Below, in pieces: positions 8,601 through 17,163 of a stretch of DNA of 64,000 bases. The DNA lies in contig NZ_JANIIC010000011.1 in the NCBI RefSeq assembly GCF_024519315.1, positions 1 through 64,000 on the forward strand, written 5' to 3'. The notes beneath the pieces were generated by a model that saw only the letters and a list, made by a program, of their open reading frames with translations, was not told where the DNA came from and did not search any database. Each line of letters starts with the position of its first letter. Positions within the stretch are counted from its first letter, which is position 1. Made by a program: the position numbers and the translations under genes. The DNA comes from Streptomyces malaysiensis subsp. samsunensis. GTDB lineage: Bacteria; Actinomycetota; Actinomycetes; Streptomycetales; Streptomycetaceae.

Positions 8601-9636
8601 GAAGGTCCCCGACCATCTGAAGATCACCTTCCGGGTGGTGGACGAGCGGCGCCGCAAGCTGGCCGAGGACAAGGACCTGGAGGCGCTGAAGCTGCGGCTG
8701 CGGCCGAAGACGCGGGCCGCGATCTCCAAGGCGTTCGAGTCCTCCAAGGAGGCCGTGGGGATCGAGCAGCGCGGCGGGCTGACCCGGTGGACGGTCGGGA
8801 CGCTGCCGCGCACCTTCGAGACGCGCCGCGGCGGCCAGCCGGTCAAGGCGTATCCGGCGCTGGTCGACGAGGGCGCTTCGGTGGCCGTACGGCTCTTCGA
8901 CACCGAGGCCGAGCAGCGGGAGGCCATGTGGCGCGGGACGCGTCGGCTGATCCTGCTCCAGCTGCCGTCCAACCCCGCCAAGTTCGTCCAGGGCAAGCTC
9001 TCCAACCAGGCCAAGCTGGCGCTCTCCAGCAGCCCGCACGGCAGTGTGCAGGCGCTCTTCGACGACTGCGTGTCCGCGGCGGCCGACCGGCTGATCGCGA
9101 CCCGTGGTGGCCCGTCCTGGGACGAGGAGTCGTTCCGCAAGCTCTTCGACGCCGTGCGCACCGACATCATGGACGCCACGCTGGACACGGTCCGCAAGGT
9201 CCAGGAGGTGCTGGCCGCCTGGCAGTCGTGCGAGCGGCGGCTCAAGGCCACCAGCAGCCCGGTGCTGCTGCCGTCCCTCACGGACATCCGGGAGCAGCTC
9301 TCGGAGCTCATCACACCGGGTTTCGTGACCGCCCACGGCGTACGGCGGCTGCCGGACCTCATGCGCTATCTGGTGGCCGTGGACCGGCGGCTCCAGCAGC
9401 TTCCGGGCAACGCCGACCGGGACCGCGCCCGGATGGCGAAGGTGCGGGAGATGCGGGACGAGTACGCCTGGCTGCTGGAGCAGTTCCGGCCCGGACGCCC
9501 GGTGCCCCAGGAGGCGCTGGAGATCCGCTGGATGATCGAGGAGCTGCGGGTCAGCTACTTCGCGCACGCCCTCGGCACGGCCTATCCGGTGTCCGACAAG
9601 CGCATCGTCAAGGCCATCGACGCGGCGGCGCCGTAA
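5638..9636 (+). CDS. hrpA: ATP-dependent RNA helicase HrpA
   Basis: At 1332 residues this matches full-length bacterial HrpA, a DEAH-box 3'-5' RNA helicase. Motifs in order: Walker A GETGSGKTT at about residue 100, DEAH at 197-200, SAT at 229-231, and motif VI QRKGRCGR near 396. The helicase-associated, OB-fold and long C-terminal DUF3418-type regions follow. E. coli HrpA resolves stalled or collided ribosomes; the same cytoplasmic role is likely here by family. Start is the ATG at 5638, with GGAGG about 20 bp upstream. An unusual 20-residue Gly/Lys-rich insertion sits at residues 645-664, made of five 4-residue repeats. It occupies a surface loop before the conserved NEYVGARSAKF segment. Confidence 0.95.
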   Translation: MSTTPAPALPALLERLPELMLRDQQRLGRRLDGARRIRKPEARAAALGEIAEEITRAELRVADRRAAVPAVTYPEELPVSQKRDAILEAVRDHQVVIVAGETGSGKTTQIPKICMELGRGVKGLIGHTQPRRIAARTVAERIAEELRSPLGESVGWRVRFTDQVSQDTHVKLMTDGILLAEIQTDRELRQYDTIIIDEAHERSLNIDFLLGYLAQLLPRRPDLKVVITSATIDPERFSRHFGDAPIVEVSGRTYPVEVRYRPLLEEGGEDSDRDQITAICDAVDELQAEGPGDILVFLSGEREIRDTADALNKKKLPVTEVLPLYARLSHAEQHRVFQRHTGRRIVLATNVAETSLTVPGIRYVIDPGTARISRYSHRTKVQRLPIEPISQASANQRKGRCGRTSDGICVRLYSEDDFLTRPEFTDAEILRTNLASVILQMTAAGLGDIEKFPFIDPPDRRNIKDGIQLLEELHALDGKQKDPRKRLTQVGRKLAQLPVDPRLARMVLEADRNGCVREVMVIAAALSIQDPRERPSDKQQQADQQHARFKDESSDFLAFLNLWKYVRERQKELSSSAFRRMCRHEYLNYLRIREWQDIYSQLRTVAKTMDIHMSEQDAAPDRVHQSLLAGLLSHIGLRSAGVEGGKDSGKDAGRNAGREGGKNTAKNEYVGARSAKFAVFPGSALFKKPPHWVMSAELVETSRLWARVNAKIEPEWIEPLAQHLVKRTYSEPHWEQKQAAVMAFERVTLYGVPIVAQRKVNYGRIDPETSRDLFIRNALVEGDWRTHHQFFLDNRKLLGEVEELEHRARRRDILVDDETLFDFYDQRIPEHVVSGAHFDSWWKHKRREEPELLNFEKSMLINERAQDVTKDAYPDSWRQGKLKFRVTYQFEPGADADGVTVHIPLQVLNQVTADGFDWQIPGLREDLVTELIRSLPKPVRRHYVPAPNYAKRFLESAVPLQGPLTAALERELHRMVGVRIEPEDWDLAKVPDHLKITFRVVDERRRKLAEDKDLEALKLRLRPKTRAAISKAFESSKEAVGIEQRGGLTRWTVGTLPRTFETRRGGQPVKAYPALVDEGASVAVRLFDTEAEQREAMWRGTRRLILLQLPSNPAKFVQGKLSNQAKLALSSSPHGSVQALFDDCVSAAADRLIATRGGPSWDEESFRKLFDAVRTDIMDATLDTVRKVQEVLAAWQSCERRLKATSSPVLLPSLTDIREQLSELITPGFVTAHGVRRLPDLMRYLVAVDRRLQQLPGNADRDRARMAKVREMRDEYAWLLEQFRPGRPVPQEALEIRWMIEELRVSYFAHALGTAYPVSDKRIVKAIDAAAP
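7570..7629 (+). repeat. 12-bp tandem repeat, five copies, inside hrpA
   Basis: Five 12-bp units starting GGGAAGGACAGT encode GKDS-GKDA-GRNA-GREG-GKNT, keeping the helicase frame open. Confidence 0.8.
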
Positions 9637-9646
9637 GGGTGTCCCA

Positions 9647-9673
9647 GGGGCTCCGGCGGGCCGCCGGAGCCCC
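9647..9673 (+). terminator. Hairpin downstream of hrpA
   Basis: A perfect 12-bp stem (GGGGCTCCGGCG with its complement) begins 10 bp after the stop. It lacks a T tract, as is common in high-GC actinobacteria. Confidence 0.6.
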
Positions 9674-9774
9674 GCCGGGCGCGAGTTCGACCGCACCCCC
9701 TGACCTGCTGTAGAGTCTGCATCGCAGCGCAACACCGCGCGGCGCCGGGCGGCGAAGCCGCTGGCGTCAGTGTT

Positions 9775-9849
9775 GGTCCTGTGGAGCAGTTTGGAGTGCT
9801 CGCCACCCTGTCAAGGTGGAGGCCGCGGGTTCAAATCCCGTCAGGACCG
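9775..9849 (+). tRNA. tRNA-Asp (GTC)
   Basis: A complete 75-nt cloverleaf: acceptor GGTCCTG/CAGGACC with discriminator G, D loop with GG, anticodon loop CTGTCAA (anticodon GTC at 9810-9812) and T loop TTCAAAT. CCA is not encoded. Confidence 0.95.
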
Positions 9850-9860
9850 CTTAACCGGAA

Positions 9861-9888
9861 GGCCCGGATCCGTTCATGGATCCGGGCC
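9861..9888 (+). terminator. Terminator of tRNA-Asp
   Basis: An 11-bp perfect stem (GGCCCGGATCC) with a 6-nt loop is followed by TTT. Confidence 0.8.
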
Positions 9889-9968
9889 TTTGGCGTCTTG
9901 ACGGCGCACCACACCCGGAGGTACCCAAACTAAAAGGTGTGCGTGGGGGTGCGCGGGAGGTGCGGCGT

Positions 9969-10184
9969 ATGACGACGTCCGCGAAGCATGAGACCAGGGC
10001 GCTGCTGCGCGCCCATCTGGCGGCCGCCACCGGCTACCGCCACTTCACCCGGCACTGTCCGGTCTGCCATCGTCTGCTGCGGCTGGCGATGGAGCCCTCG
10101 GCGGCCGATGAGACGAGTGACGGGGCCGGCGACAGGGCAGGTCATGAGGGAGCGACGGCGGCCGCGCCACCGCCAACTCGGTAA
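9969..10184 (+). CDS. DUF6274 family protein
   Basis: This is a 71-residue protein with the block HETRALLRAHLAAATGYRHF and a CPVC pair at about residues 30-33 that could bind metal or form a disulfide. I recognise it as the small actinobacterial family DUF6274, usually found beside bldC; its function is unknown. The ATG at 9969 follows a GGGAGG 11 bp upstream. It is convergent with bldC across a 450-bp gap. Confidence 0.7.
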   Translation: MTTSAKHETRALLRAHLAAATGYRHFTRHCPVCHRLLRLAMEPSAADETSDGAGDRAGHEGATAAAPPPTR

Positions 10185-10479
10185 ACCCTTACCGCAGTTG
10201 CCCCTTAGCGCAACAACTGGGCATAAGGCAAGAGTTGGGGAGGGTGACGGGAGTCACCGAATGGGTTTCCGGAGTGAGGGAACTTACACGCCACTCACCA
10301 TGGGTCAATTTAATATATGCAATTGCACCCTCTGTCCGGGCCTCCCGCGAGGCCCCTGAGAGACCCCCGGGAGCCTCCCCGAAACCCCCTCGGACCACGC
10401 CGGAGAGCCCGAACGATTGCCCTTCCAGGGGCACTTGAGAGCCCTGGCGACACACCCCGAAGGGCCGCTGCCAGGGCAT
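10185..10479. other. Intergenic region between DUF6274 and bldC
   Basis: No gene is seen. A short AT-rich island (about 10306-10325, with TTTAATATATGC) stands out in otherwise GC-rich DNA and could be a promoter or protein-binding site. Confidence 0.4.
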
Positions 10480-10518
10480 AAAAAGATCGCGCCGGACCCG
10501 GCGGAGTCCAGCGCGATC
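10480..10518 (-). terminator. bldC terminator
   Basis: On the minus strand an interrupted stem (GATCGCGC plus GGAC pairing across the loop) is followed directly by TTTTT, about 115 bp after the bldC stop. Confidence 0.7.
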
Positions 10519-10634
10519 AACGACGCACCCATGTCGAGCGGTGGCGGGCCTGTTGGGGCAGGCACCCGTCGTGGTGGAGCTATACGGGCGAAAGCCGGGC
10601 TGGGGGGCCCGAAAACGCCCGGTTATGCGGTTGT

Positions 10635-10841
10635 TCAGCCCTCGCTGCGCTGCTGGGGGATGCCCGCAAGAAGTGCACGGACCTCCGCTTCGCGGTAGCG
10701 CCGATGCCCTCCCAGCGTGCGGATCGACGTGAGCTTGCCTGCCTTCGCCCAGCGAGTGACCGTCTTCGGGTCCACGCGGAACATCGTGGCAACCTCAGCC
10801 GGGGTCAGCAGCGGCTCGGCATCAGGGGTGCGAGCGGTCAT
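10635..10841 (-). CDS. bldC: BldC, MerR-like developmental regulator
   Basis: The 68-residue product reads LLTPAEVATMFRVDPKTVTRWAKAGKLTSIRTLGGHRRYREAEV, the winged-helix DNA-binding domain of BldC without the dimerisation or sensor domain of classical MerR proteins. BldC binds direct repeats cooperatively and controls entry into Streptomyces development. The ATG at 10841 has GAGGAGG seven bases upstream; an in-frame ATG at 10907 would add 22 atypical residues and is rejected. It is transcribed alone toward its terminator. Confidence 0.95.
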   Translation of the reverse strand: MTARTPDAEPLLTPAEVATMFRVDPKTVTRWAKAGKLTSIRTLGGHRRYREAEVRALLAGIPQQRSEG

Positions 10842-11340
10842 GAGCGGCCTCCTCGGGAGAACCGAACCATCACGGTTCTTTCCTCTAAATTCTGCACCTT
10901 GACCCACGTTGCCCGAAATGGCGGACGCGGGCCGAGTCGGTTATAGGACGAACGGCTTGTCCTCGGCACTACAACTACACCATCTGTCCAGCCCCGTCGG
11001 CCAAACCGATGGAATTGCCCTCTCAGGTGTCCAACCTCGACGGAAGCCGATGGACCATGCCATAGCGGACAGTCACACAGCCGTGACGATTAGTCACAAC
11101 AGGATCAGGGGTAACCAGATCCATCAAGGAGTGCAATACCGATGAATCCGCCCATAGTTGGGCGGAAGGAGCCCCTCCCGGGCTCCTTGTCCTATTTTGA
11201 CACGAGGGTGGGCGATTACCGCAAGGCCCGAAGTCAGTGCTTTAGGTCACGATTGAGGCAATGGCCCGGATCGGGACCTACGTCCCCTCTGTACCGGACA
11301 ACCGCTCGACCGCCCTCCCGGGCGCCCGGTCCGGCCGGGC
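10842..11340. other. Long upstream region of bldC with hairpins
   Basis: No gene is supported. Two adjacent hairpins lie at 11148-11165 (CCGCCC/GGGCGG) and 11166-11188 (AAGGAGCCC/GGGCTCCTT). The second is followed on the plus strand by GTCCTATTTT, so it could end a short plus-strand RNA; on the minus strand the pair could terminate the gene at 11341. The area around 10940-11110 is relatively AT-rich and probably holds bldC promoters. Confidence 0.45.
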
Positions 11341-12273
11341 TCAGCTCGCGTTCTGCCGCCCGCGGACCACGCTCCAGCGGTCGGTCAGCCGCTCGTACGC
11401 GCCCCCCGCCCGCTCCCCGTCGCCGTCGCGCAGGGCCGCGAGGCCCTCCGCCACGTCCGCGGCCGAGTGGTCGTCCTCCAGCTGTCCGGCCGGCAACGTG
11501 TGCACCAGACCGCCGTAGTCCAGCTCGACCAGCGACCGGGGGTGGAACTCCTCGAGCCACCGGCCGACGTCCACGAGCCCGTCGATCAGCGGCCCCTCGC
11601 CGAGAGCCTCCTTGAGCACCTTAAGGCCACGCGCCACTCGGCGCCTGGCCTGGACCATTGGAGTGCGGTAGCGGAGGATGAGACTCTCGTCACCCTTGGT
11701 GAATTCGCGCTCCTCGTCGCCGAAGAGCACGAACCAGCGGACCGGCACATGCCAGGTGGCCGAGCGGATCCACGGCCGGGCGTCGGGGTTGCGCTCCAGC
11801 CACCGCTCGAAGTCCGCCACCGCCTGCCGGCGGACCACCGGGGGCAGGGCCGCGTCCAGAAGGGGCCCGGGAAGGCGCTCCGGCAGCTCCTCCAGGGCCA
11901 GCCAGCCCCTCAGCCGGGTCCGCCACGGGCAGACGCATGTGACGCCGTCCACGAGCGCCACGAAGGCGTCCGCGCTCTCGTGCACCGGAACCGCCACCGG
12001 AGGGACGGGCAGGAGGTCCGCGAGCGAGCGGCGCAGCTCGTCCTGCGCACCCGGCAGGTCGTCGCGCTTGGCATACCGCGCCCAGTGCGATCGCTCCGGC
12101 TCCGGAAACGCTGCCAGTGGCTCATAGACCCGGAGATACGCCGCGTACGGGACAATCACCGAAGACGCCAAGGTCACACGCGCTCCCTCAAGGCTGAGAC
12201 CACCGCCAGGGGCTCCCTTACCCCCACCTGACGGCATCGTCCCATGCCCGGCATCCGGACTCGTCGGGGACAT
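11341..12273 (-). CDS. Conserved hypothetical protein
   Basis: The protein has 310 residues and no membrane helix or known motif that I recognise. It is rich in Trp and Arg, with blocks such as [16 protein letters not shown] near residue 185 and [20 protein letters not shown] near 215. Codon bias is strong, so the gene is real. It is conserved between bldC and valine dehydrogenase in Streptomyces as I recall that locus. The first 35 residues are glycine-rich, and a start at the internal ATG near 12237 is equally possible. It diverges from vdh. Confidence 0.65.
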   Translation of the reverse strand: MSPTSPDAGHGTMPSGGGKGAPGGGLSLEGARVTLASSVIVPYAAYLRVYEPLAAFPEPERSHWARYAKRDDLPGAQDELRRSLADLLPVPPVAVPVHESADAFVALVDGVTCVCPWRTRLRGWLALEELPERLPGPLLDAALPPVVRRQAVADFERWLERNPDARPWIRSATWHVPVRWFVLFGDEEREFTKGDESLILRYRTPMVQARRRVARGLKVLKEALGEGPLIDGLVDVGRWLEEFHPRSLVELDYGGLVHTLPAGQLEDDHSAADVAEGLAALRDGDGERAGGAYERLTDRWSVVRGRQNAS

Positions 12274-12353
12274 GGCCGATCCCCCAGGGCCCCAGGGCTT
12301 ACCCTCTTGCCCACGGCCCTCCCCACCAGCAAGGAGGGCGTCTACTCCGACCT

Positions 12354-13508
12354 ATGGGAGTCACCACCGTGACCGACGTACGTCACACCGTCAGTGCCGA
12401 CGGTCCGACGGAGAGTCGCGTGCCGAACCCTCTCTCACCGCTTTCGACGCTCTTCCGGTCCGATCTCGGCGGGCATGAGCAGGTGCTGCTCTGCCAGGAC
12501 CGGGAGAGCGGCCTGAAGGCGATCATCGCGATCCACTCGACCGCCCTGGGCCCGGCCCTCGGCGGCACCCGCTTCCATCCCTACGCCTCCGAGGAGCACC
12601 CCGAAGAAGCGGCGCTCCTCGACGCCCTCAACCTCGCCCGCGGCATGTCCTACAAGAACGCTCTCGCCGGGCTCGACCACGGTGGCGGCAAGGCCGTGAT
12701 CCTCGGCGACCCCGAGGAGATCAAGACCGAAAAGCTGCTGCTCGCCTACGGCCGCTTCGTGGCCTCTCTGGGCGGCCGCTACGTCACCGCCTGCGATGTG
12801 GGCACCTATGTGTCCGACATGGACGTCGTCGCCCGTGAGTGCCCCTGGACCACCGGCCGCTCGCCCGAGAACGGCGGCGCCGGGGACTCCTCGGTGCTGA
12901 CCGCGTTCGGCGTCTTCCAGGGGATGCGGGCGAGCGCCCAGGCATCCTGGGGCGCGCCCACGCTGCGCGGCCGCCGGGTCGGCATCGCCGGTGTCGGCAA
13001 GGTCGGCCACCATCTGGTCGACCATCTGCTGGAGGACGGCGCCGAGGTCGTGGTCACGGATGTGCGGAGCGAGTCGGTGGACCGTGTGCTGGCCCGCCAC
13101 CCCCGCGTCCAGGCGGTCCGGGACACCGACGCGCTGGTCCGCGCCGACCTGGACGTCTACGCCCCCTGTGCGCTCGGCGGCGCCCTGGACGACGCCACGG
13201 TGCCCGTCCTGACCGCGAAGATCGTGTGCGGCGCGGCCAACAACCAGCTGGCCCACCCGGGCGTCGAGAAGGACCTGGCCGGGCGCGGGATCCTCTACGC
13301 CCCGGACTACGTGGTGAACGCCGGTGGCGTCATCCAGGTGGCGGATGAACTGCACGGTTTCGATTTCGATCGGGCCAAGGCGAAGGCGGCCAAGATCTTC
13401 GATACGACTTTGGCCATATTCGATCGGGCACGGACCGATGGCATTCCGCCCGCCGCGGCCGCCGACCGGCTGGCCGAGCACCGGATGGCAGAGGGCCACG
13501 ACGCCTGA
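12354..13508 (+). CDS. vdh: Valine (branched-chain amino acid) dehydrogenase
   Basis: The product belongs to the Glu/Leu/Phe/Val dehydrogenase family, which oxidatively deaminates valine and other branched-chain amino acids with NAD+, feeding acyl-CoA precursors in Streptomyces. The substrate-binding lysine lies in [13 protein letters not shown] (about residue 117) and the Rossmann motif is [10 protein letters not shown] (about residue 214). [12 protein letters not shown] is the usual family block. Length (384 as given) is slightly over the usual 360 or so because of the N-terminus; a GTG at 12369 is an alternative start that would remove five residues. Cytoplasmic enzyme, transcribed alone. 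Confidence 0.92.
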   Translation: MGVTTVTDVRHTVSADGPTESRVPNPLSPLSTLFRSDLGGHEQVLLCQDRESGLKAIIAIHSTALGPALGGTRFHPYASEEHPEEAALLDALNLARGMSYKNALAGLDHGGGKAVILGDPEEIKTEKLLLAYGRFVASLGGRYVTACDVGTYVSDMDVVARECPWTTGRSPENGGAGDSSVLTAFGVFQGMRASAQASWGAPTLRGRRVGIAGVGKVGHHLVDHLLEDGAEVVVTDVRSESVDRVLARHPRVQAVRDTDALVRADLDVYAPCALGGALDDATVPVLTAKIVCGAANNQLAHPGVEKDLAGRGILYAPDYVVNAGGVIQVADELHGFDFDRAKAKAAKIFDTTLAIFDRARTDGIPPAAAADRLAEHRMAEGHDA

Positions 13509-13923
13509 GCCATGCCCGTGGCAGGTGCCACCGTCATGGCCCGCCGGCGCCACAGGACCGCCGGAAGCGTCTGAGAGGCGCTGTGAGACCACGCGGACAG
13601 GCTGTGCGGGTTCTTGTCCGAGGCCGCCGAACGGGGGACGTGAGAGCCCCTTGGAGGCCATCGGCGAGAGATCCCTCACGGCCTGTCGGCGGGTCGGCGC
13701 ACAAGACACGTTAAAATCGCAGCTGACCAGCGAGGAACGGGCTCCTCGCGGGTTCTGCCTCGTGGCACGTCGTGTGGGCGACGTACCGTATGGCCACAGA
13801 AGCAGGTACCGTTGAAGCCCTACGGACCGCGGTCTCTCTCCTGAGAGCCCGCTCCGATTTATGAACGTGAACGCGTGTCAAGACTCTGGGGCCGTCGAGC
13901 CCCGTCGTTGAGGGGGTCGAGCC
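13509..13923. other. Intergenic region, promoters of DUF3073 gene
   Basis: No gene is seen in these 415 bp. Likely promoter elements are TAAAAT near 13712 and TACCGT near 13785 and 13806. The DUF3073 ribosome site (GAGGGGG) lies at the right edge. Confidence 0.4.
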
Positions 13924-14178
13924 ATGGGGCGCGGCCGGGCCAAGGCCAAGCAGACGAAGGTCGCCCGCCAGCTGAAGTACAACAGCGGTGGGACGGATCT
14001 CTCACGCCTGGCCGAGGAGCTGGGCGCATCGCCAACGAACCAGCCGCCGAATGGTGAGCGGTTCGAGGACGATGAGCTGGACGACGACCCGTACGCACAG
14101 TACGCGGATCTGTACAACGACGATGAGGACGAGGACGACGACCAGTCCGATCCGTCCCCGCAGCGTCGCCGGGCCTGA
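13924..14178 (+). CDS. DUF3073 domain-containing protein
   Basis: A small 84-residue protein with a basic N-terminus (MGRGRAKAKQTKVARQLKY) and a very acidic tail rich in Asp and Glu, the signature of DUF3073, an actinobacterial family of unknown function. The split charge suggests nucleic-acid or ribosome association, which is inference. A GAGGGGG ribosome site precedes the ATG. It converges on purM across a hairpin. Confidence 0.85.
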   Translation: MGRGRAKAKQTKVARQLKYNSGGTDLSRLAEELGASPTNQPPNGERFEDDELDDDPYAQYADLYNDDEDEDDDQSDPSPQRRRA

Positions 14179-14220
14179 ACCACCCGTTCCAGCTGCTCGG
14201 CTCATCGCCGCACACCTTCA

Positions 14221-14248
14221 CCGGTCCGGGGCACCCGCCTCGGACCGG
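14221..14248. terminator. Bidirectional hairpin between DUF3073 and purM
   Basis: An 8-bp perfect stem (CCGGTCCG/CGGACCGG) with a 12-nt loop lies midway between two convergent stops. Confidence 0.55.
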
Positions 14249-14282
14249 CTTCTGTGCTGCTCGCACACGCTGTGCGGTCGGC

Positions 14283-15356
14283 TCAGCCCGCATGGTCACC
14301 GGTCAGCGTCACCGCCTCCGTGTCCCCGGCCGTGCGCTCGGTGATCTCACCGCCGACCCAGGCTTCGACGCCCCGGTCGGCGAGCGTGGTGAGCGCCACA
14401 TCCACGGAGCCGGCCGGGACCACCGCCATCATGCCGACGCCCATGTTGAGGGTCTTCTCCAGCTCCAGGCGCTCGACCGAGCCGGCCTCGCCGACCAGCT
14501 GGAAGATCGCGCCGGGGGTCCAGGTCGAGCGGTCCACCACCGCGCGCAGCCCCTCCGGGATGACCCGTGCGAGGTTGTTGGCGAGCCCGCCGCCGGTGAT
14601 GTGCGAGAAGGCGTGCACCTCGGTGGTGCGGGTGAGGGCCAGGCAGTCCAGCGAGTAGATCCGGGTGGGCTCGAGCAGCTCCTCCCCCAGCGTCCGGCCG
14701 AGCTCCGGCACCTCGCGGTCCAGCGCCCAGCCGGCCCGGTCGAAGAGCACATGGCGGACGAGTGAGTACCCGTTCGAGTGAAGTCCGGACGATGCCATGG
14801 CGATCACCGCATCACCCGTTCGGATACGATCCGCGCCCAGCACCTGATCGGCCTCGACCACGCCCGTACCGGCCCCGGCGACATCGAAGTCATCGGCGCC
14901 CAGCAGCCCCGGGTGCTCGGCGGTCTCGCCACCCACCAGGGCGCAGCCCGCCAGCGTGCAGCCCTCGGCGATGCCCTTGACGATGGCGGCGACGCGCTCG
15001 GGGTAGACCTTGCCGACGCAGATGTAGTCGGTCATGAACAGCGGCTCGGCGCCGCACACCACCAGGTCGTCCACGACCATGCCGACCAGGTCGCGGCCGA
15101 TGGTGTCGTACACGCCCATCCGCCGGGCGATGTCCACCTTGGTGCCGACCCCGTCGGTGGCGGAGGCGAGCAGCGGACGCCGGTAGCGGGCCAGCGCGGA
15201 GGCGTCGAAGAGCCCGGCGAAACCGCCGAGGCCACCCACGACCTCGGGCCTGCTCGCCTTCTTGACCCACTCCTTCATCAGCTCGACGGCGCGGTCGCCC
15301 GCCTCGATGTCGACGCCCGCGGCGGCGTAGGTGGACCCGGACCCGGACTCGGACAT
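14283..15356 (-). CDS. purM: Phosphoribosylformylglycinamidine cyclo-ligase (AIR synthetase)
   Basis: PurM closes the imidazole ring of FGAM with ATP, the fifth step of purine synthesis. The 357-residue protein shows the family start (YAAAGVDIEAGDRAVELMK), the glycine-rich ATDGVGTKVDIA block near residue 68 and LVGGETAEHPG near 141. Length is normal. It begins 41 bp after purF on the same strand, so the two are probably co-transcribed with purF first. Confidence 0.96.
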   Translation of the reverse strand: MSESGSGSTYAAAGVDIEAGDRAVELMKEWVKKASRPEVVGGLGGFAGLFDASALARYRRPLLASATDGVGTKVDIARRMGVYDTIGRDLVGMVVDDLVVCGAEPLFMTDYICVGKVYPERVAAIVKGIAEGCTLAGCALVGGETAEHPGLLGADDFDVAGAGTGVVEADQVLGADRIRTGDAVIAMASSGLHSNGYSLVRHVLFDRAGWALDREVPELGRTLGEELLEPTRIYSLDCLALTRTTEVHAFSHITGGGLANNLARVIPEGLRAVVDRSTWTPGAIFQLVGEAGSVERLELEKTLNMGVGMMAVVPAGSVDVALTTLADRGVEAWVGGEITERTAGDTEAVTLTGDHAG

Positions 15357-15397
15357 GACGTTGAGATCTTTCGTATCGGGGGATGACAGGCGGGCGC

Positions 15398-16957
15398 TCA
15401 GGGGCGGCGCAGGGCGTCGGCGCCGCCGACACCAGCGGTCAGCGTCGTCACACCGTCGGCGTCAGCGCTGCTCGGGGCCTGTGTTTCGGTCTCCAGGAGA
15501 TGCTTGCCCAGCAGCTCCGGATCCGGCAGCTCCATCGGGTACTCACCGTCGAAGCAGGCACGGCACAGATTCGGCTTGGCGATCGTGGTCGCCTCGATCA
15601 TGCCGTCGGTGGAGATGTACGCCAGCGAGTCGGCACCCAGCGACTTGCCGATCTCCTCGACCGAGAGACCGTTGGCGATCAGCTCGGCGCGGGTGGCGAA
15701 ATCTATGCCGAAGAAGCACGGCCACTTGATCGGCGGGGAGGAGATCCGGATGTGGACCTCGGCGGCCCCTGCCTCGCGGAGCATCCGCACCAGGGCGCGC
15801 TGGGTGTTGCCGCGGACGATCGAGTCGTCGACGACCACCAGGCGCTTGCCCCGGATGACCTCCTTGAGGGGGTTCAGCTTGAGCCGGATGCCGAGCTGGC
15901 GGATGGTCTGCGAGGGCTGGATGAAGGTCCGGCCCACATAGCTGTTCTTGACCAGCCCGGAGCCGTACGGAATGCCGCTGGCCTCGGCGTAGCCGACGGC
16001 GGCGGGGGTGCCGGACTCCGGTGTCGCTATGACCAGGTCGGCATCGGCCGGGGCCTCCTTGGCCAGCCGGCGGCCCATCTCCACCCGCGAGAGGTACACG
16101 TTCCGGCCCGCGATGTCGGTGTCGGGGCGGGCGAGGTACACGTACTCGAAGACACAGCCCTTGGGCCGGGCCTCGGCGAAGGTGGTGGCGCGCAGCCCGT
16201 TCTCATCGATGGCGACCATCTCGCCGGGCTCGATCTCACGGATGAAGGACGCGCCCACGATGTCCAGGGCGGCGGTCTCGGAGGCCACCACCCAGCCGCG
16301 CTCGAGGCGGCCGAGGACCAGCGGGCGGATGCCCTGGGGGTCGCGCGCCGCGTAGAGCGTGTGCTCGTCCATGAAGACGAGGCTGAAAGCGCCCTTGACC
16401 TTGGGCAGCACCAGGGGGGCCGCCTGCTCGACGGTCAGCGGCTTGCCGTCCTCGTCCACCTGGCCCGCGAGCAGGGCGGTGACGAGGTCGGTGTCATTGG
16501 TCGCCGCGACCTGGGTGGCCCGGCCGCCGTCGCGGGGCAGGGCCGCGACCAGCTCCGCCATTTCGGCGGTGTTGACCAGGTTCCCGTTGTGGCCGAGCGC
16601 GATCGAGCCATGGGCGGTGGCCCGGAAGGTCGGCTGCGCGTTCTCCCACACCGAGGCTCCGGTGGTGGAGTAGCGGGCATGACCGACCGCGATATGGCCC
16701 GTGAGGGAGCCGAGGGAGGTCTCGTCGAAGACCTGGGAAACCAGGCCCATGTCCTTGAAGACGAGAATCTGGGAGCCGTTGCTCACCGCGATACCCGCGG
16801 ACTCCTGTCCGCGGTGTTGCAGTGCGTACAGCCCGAAATAGGTGAGTTTGGCGACCTCTTCCCCCGGTGCCCAGACTCCGAAGACGCCGCAAGCGTCCTG
16901 GGGGCCCTTCTCACCGGGGAGCAGGTCGTGGCTGAGTCGTCCGTCACCACGTGGCAC
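15398..16957 (-). CDS. purF: Amidophosphoribosyltransferase
   Basis: PurF makes phosphoribosylamine from PRPP and glutamine, the committed step of purine synthesis. The N-terminal glutaminase nucleophile is Cys23 (DACGVFG), preceded by a 22-residue propeptide that B. subtilis-type enzymes cleave off. The PRPP loop VVVDDSIVRGNT lies near residue 373. A C-terminal CRAC pair (about residue 472), with upstream cysteines, fits the Fe-S-containing Gram-positive type. Length 519 is normal. It is the first gene of a purF-purM unit; TAGACT upstream near 16970 is a possible -10. Confidence 0.96.
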   Translation of the reverse strand: MPRGDGRLSHDLLPGEKGPQDACGVFGVWAPGEEVAKLTYFGLYALQHRGQESAGIAVSNGSQILVFKDMGLVSQVFDETSLGSLTGHIAVGHARYSTTGASVWENAQPTFRATAHGSIALGHNGNLVNTAEMAELVAALPRDGGRATQVAATNDTDLVTALLAGQVDEDGKPLTVEQAAPLVLPKVKGAFSLVFMDEHTLYAARDPQGIRPLVLGRLERGWVVASETAALDIVGASFIREIEPGEMVAIDENGLRATTFAEARPKGCVFEYVYLARPDTDIAGRNVYLSRVEMGRRLAKEAPADADLVIATPESGTPAAVGYAEASGIPYGSGLVKNSYVGRTFIQPSQTIRQLGIRLKLNPLKEVIRGKRLVVVDDSIVRGNTQRALVRMLREAGAAEVHIRISSPPIKWPCFFGIDFATRAELIANGLSVEEIGKSLGADSLAYISTDGMIEATTIAKPNLCRACFDGEYPMELPDPELLGKHLLETETQAPSSADADGVTTLTAGVGGADALRRP

Positions 16958-17120
16958 GTCATCGAGTCTAGGCCAGTTCAGCGGTGCCGCCGAACGAGGG
17001 ACCCGCCAGGAGGGCGTAAGTCACATTCCCCGCGCGGCTGGGGAACCCCCTGGACCCTTGTCCGACCTGCCCACGGCCGGGGGCACGGATCCATGGCCGA
17101 GGCAAGGATCACATCTCGTG

Positions 17121-17163
17121 GCGGTCAGCCGAGCACCGGCGGAGCGGTCAGCCGAGCACCGGC
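17121..17163. repeat. 20-bp direct repeat at a gene end
   Basis: Perfect copies of GCGGTCAGCCGAGCACCGGC lie at 17121 and 17144, 23 bp apart. The right copy holds the last codons and stop of the gene at 17148, so its 3' end has been duplicated into the spacer. Confidence 0.8.

Noticed and set aside
5533..9735. A 1400-codon open frame on the minus strand opposite hrpA
   Set aside because: It lies entirely antisense to a protein with all HrpA motifs, shows no family features and is an expected artefact of high GC content.
11142..11615. Plus-strand ORF with AAGGAG upstream near bldC
   Set aside because: Codon bias is absent, and the later part is antisense to the conserved gene at 11341-12273.
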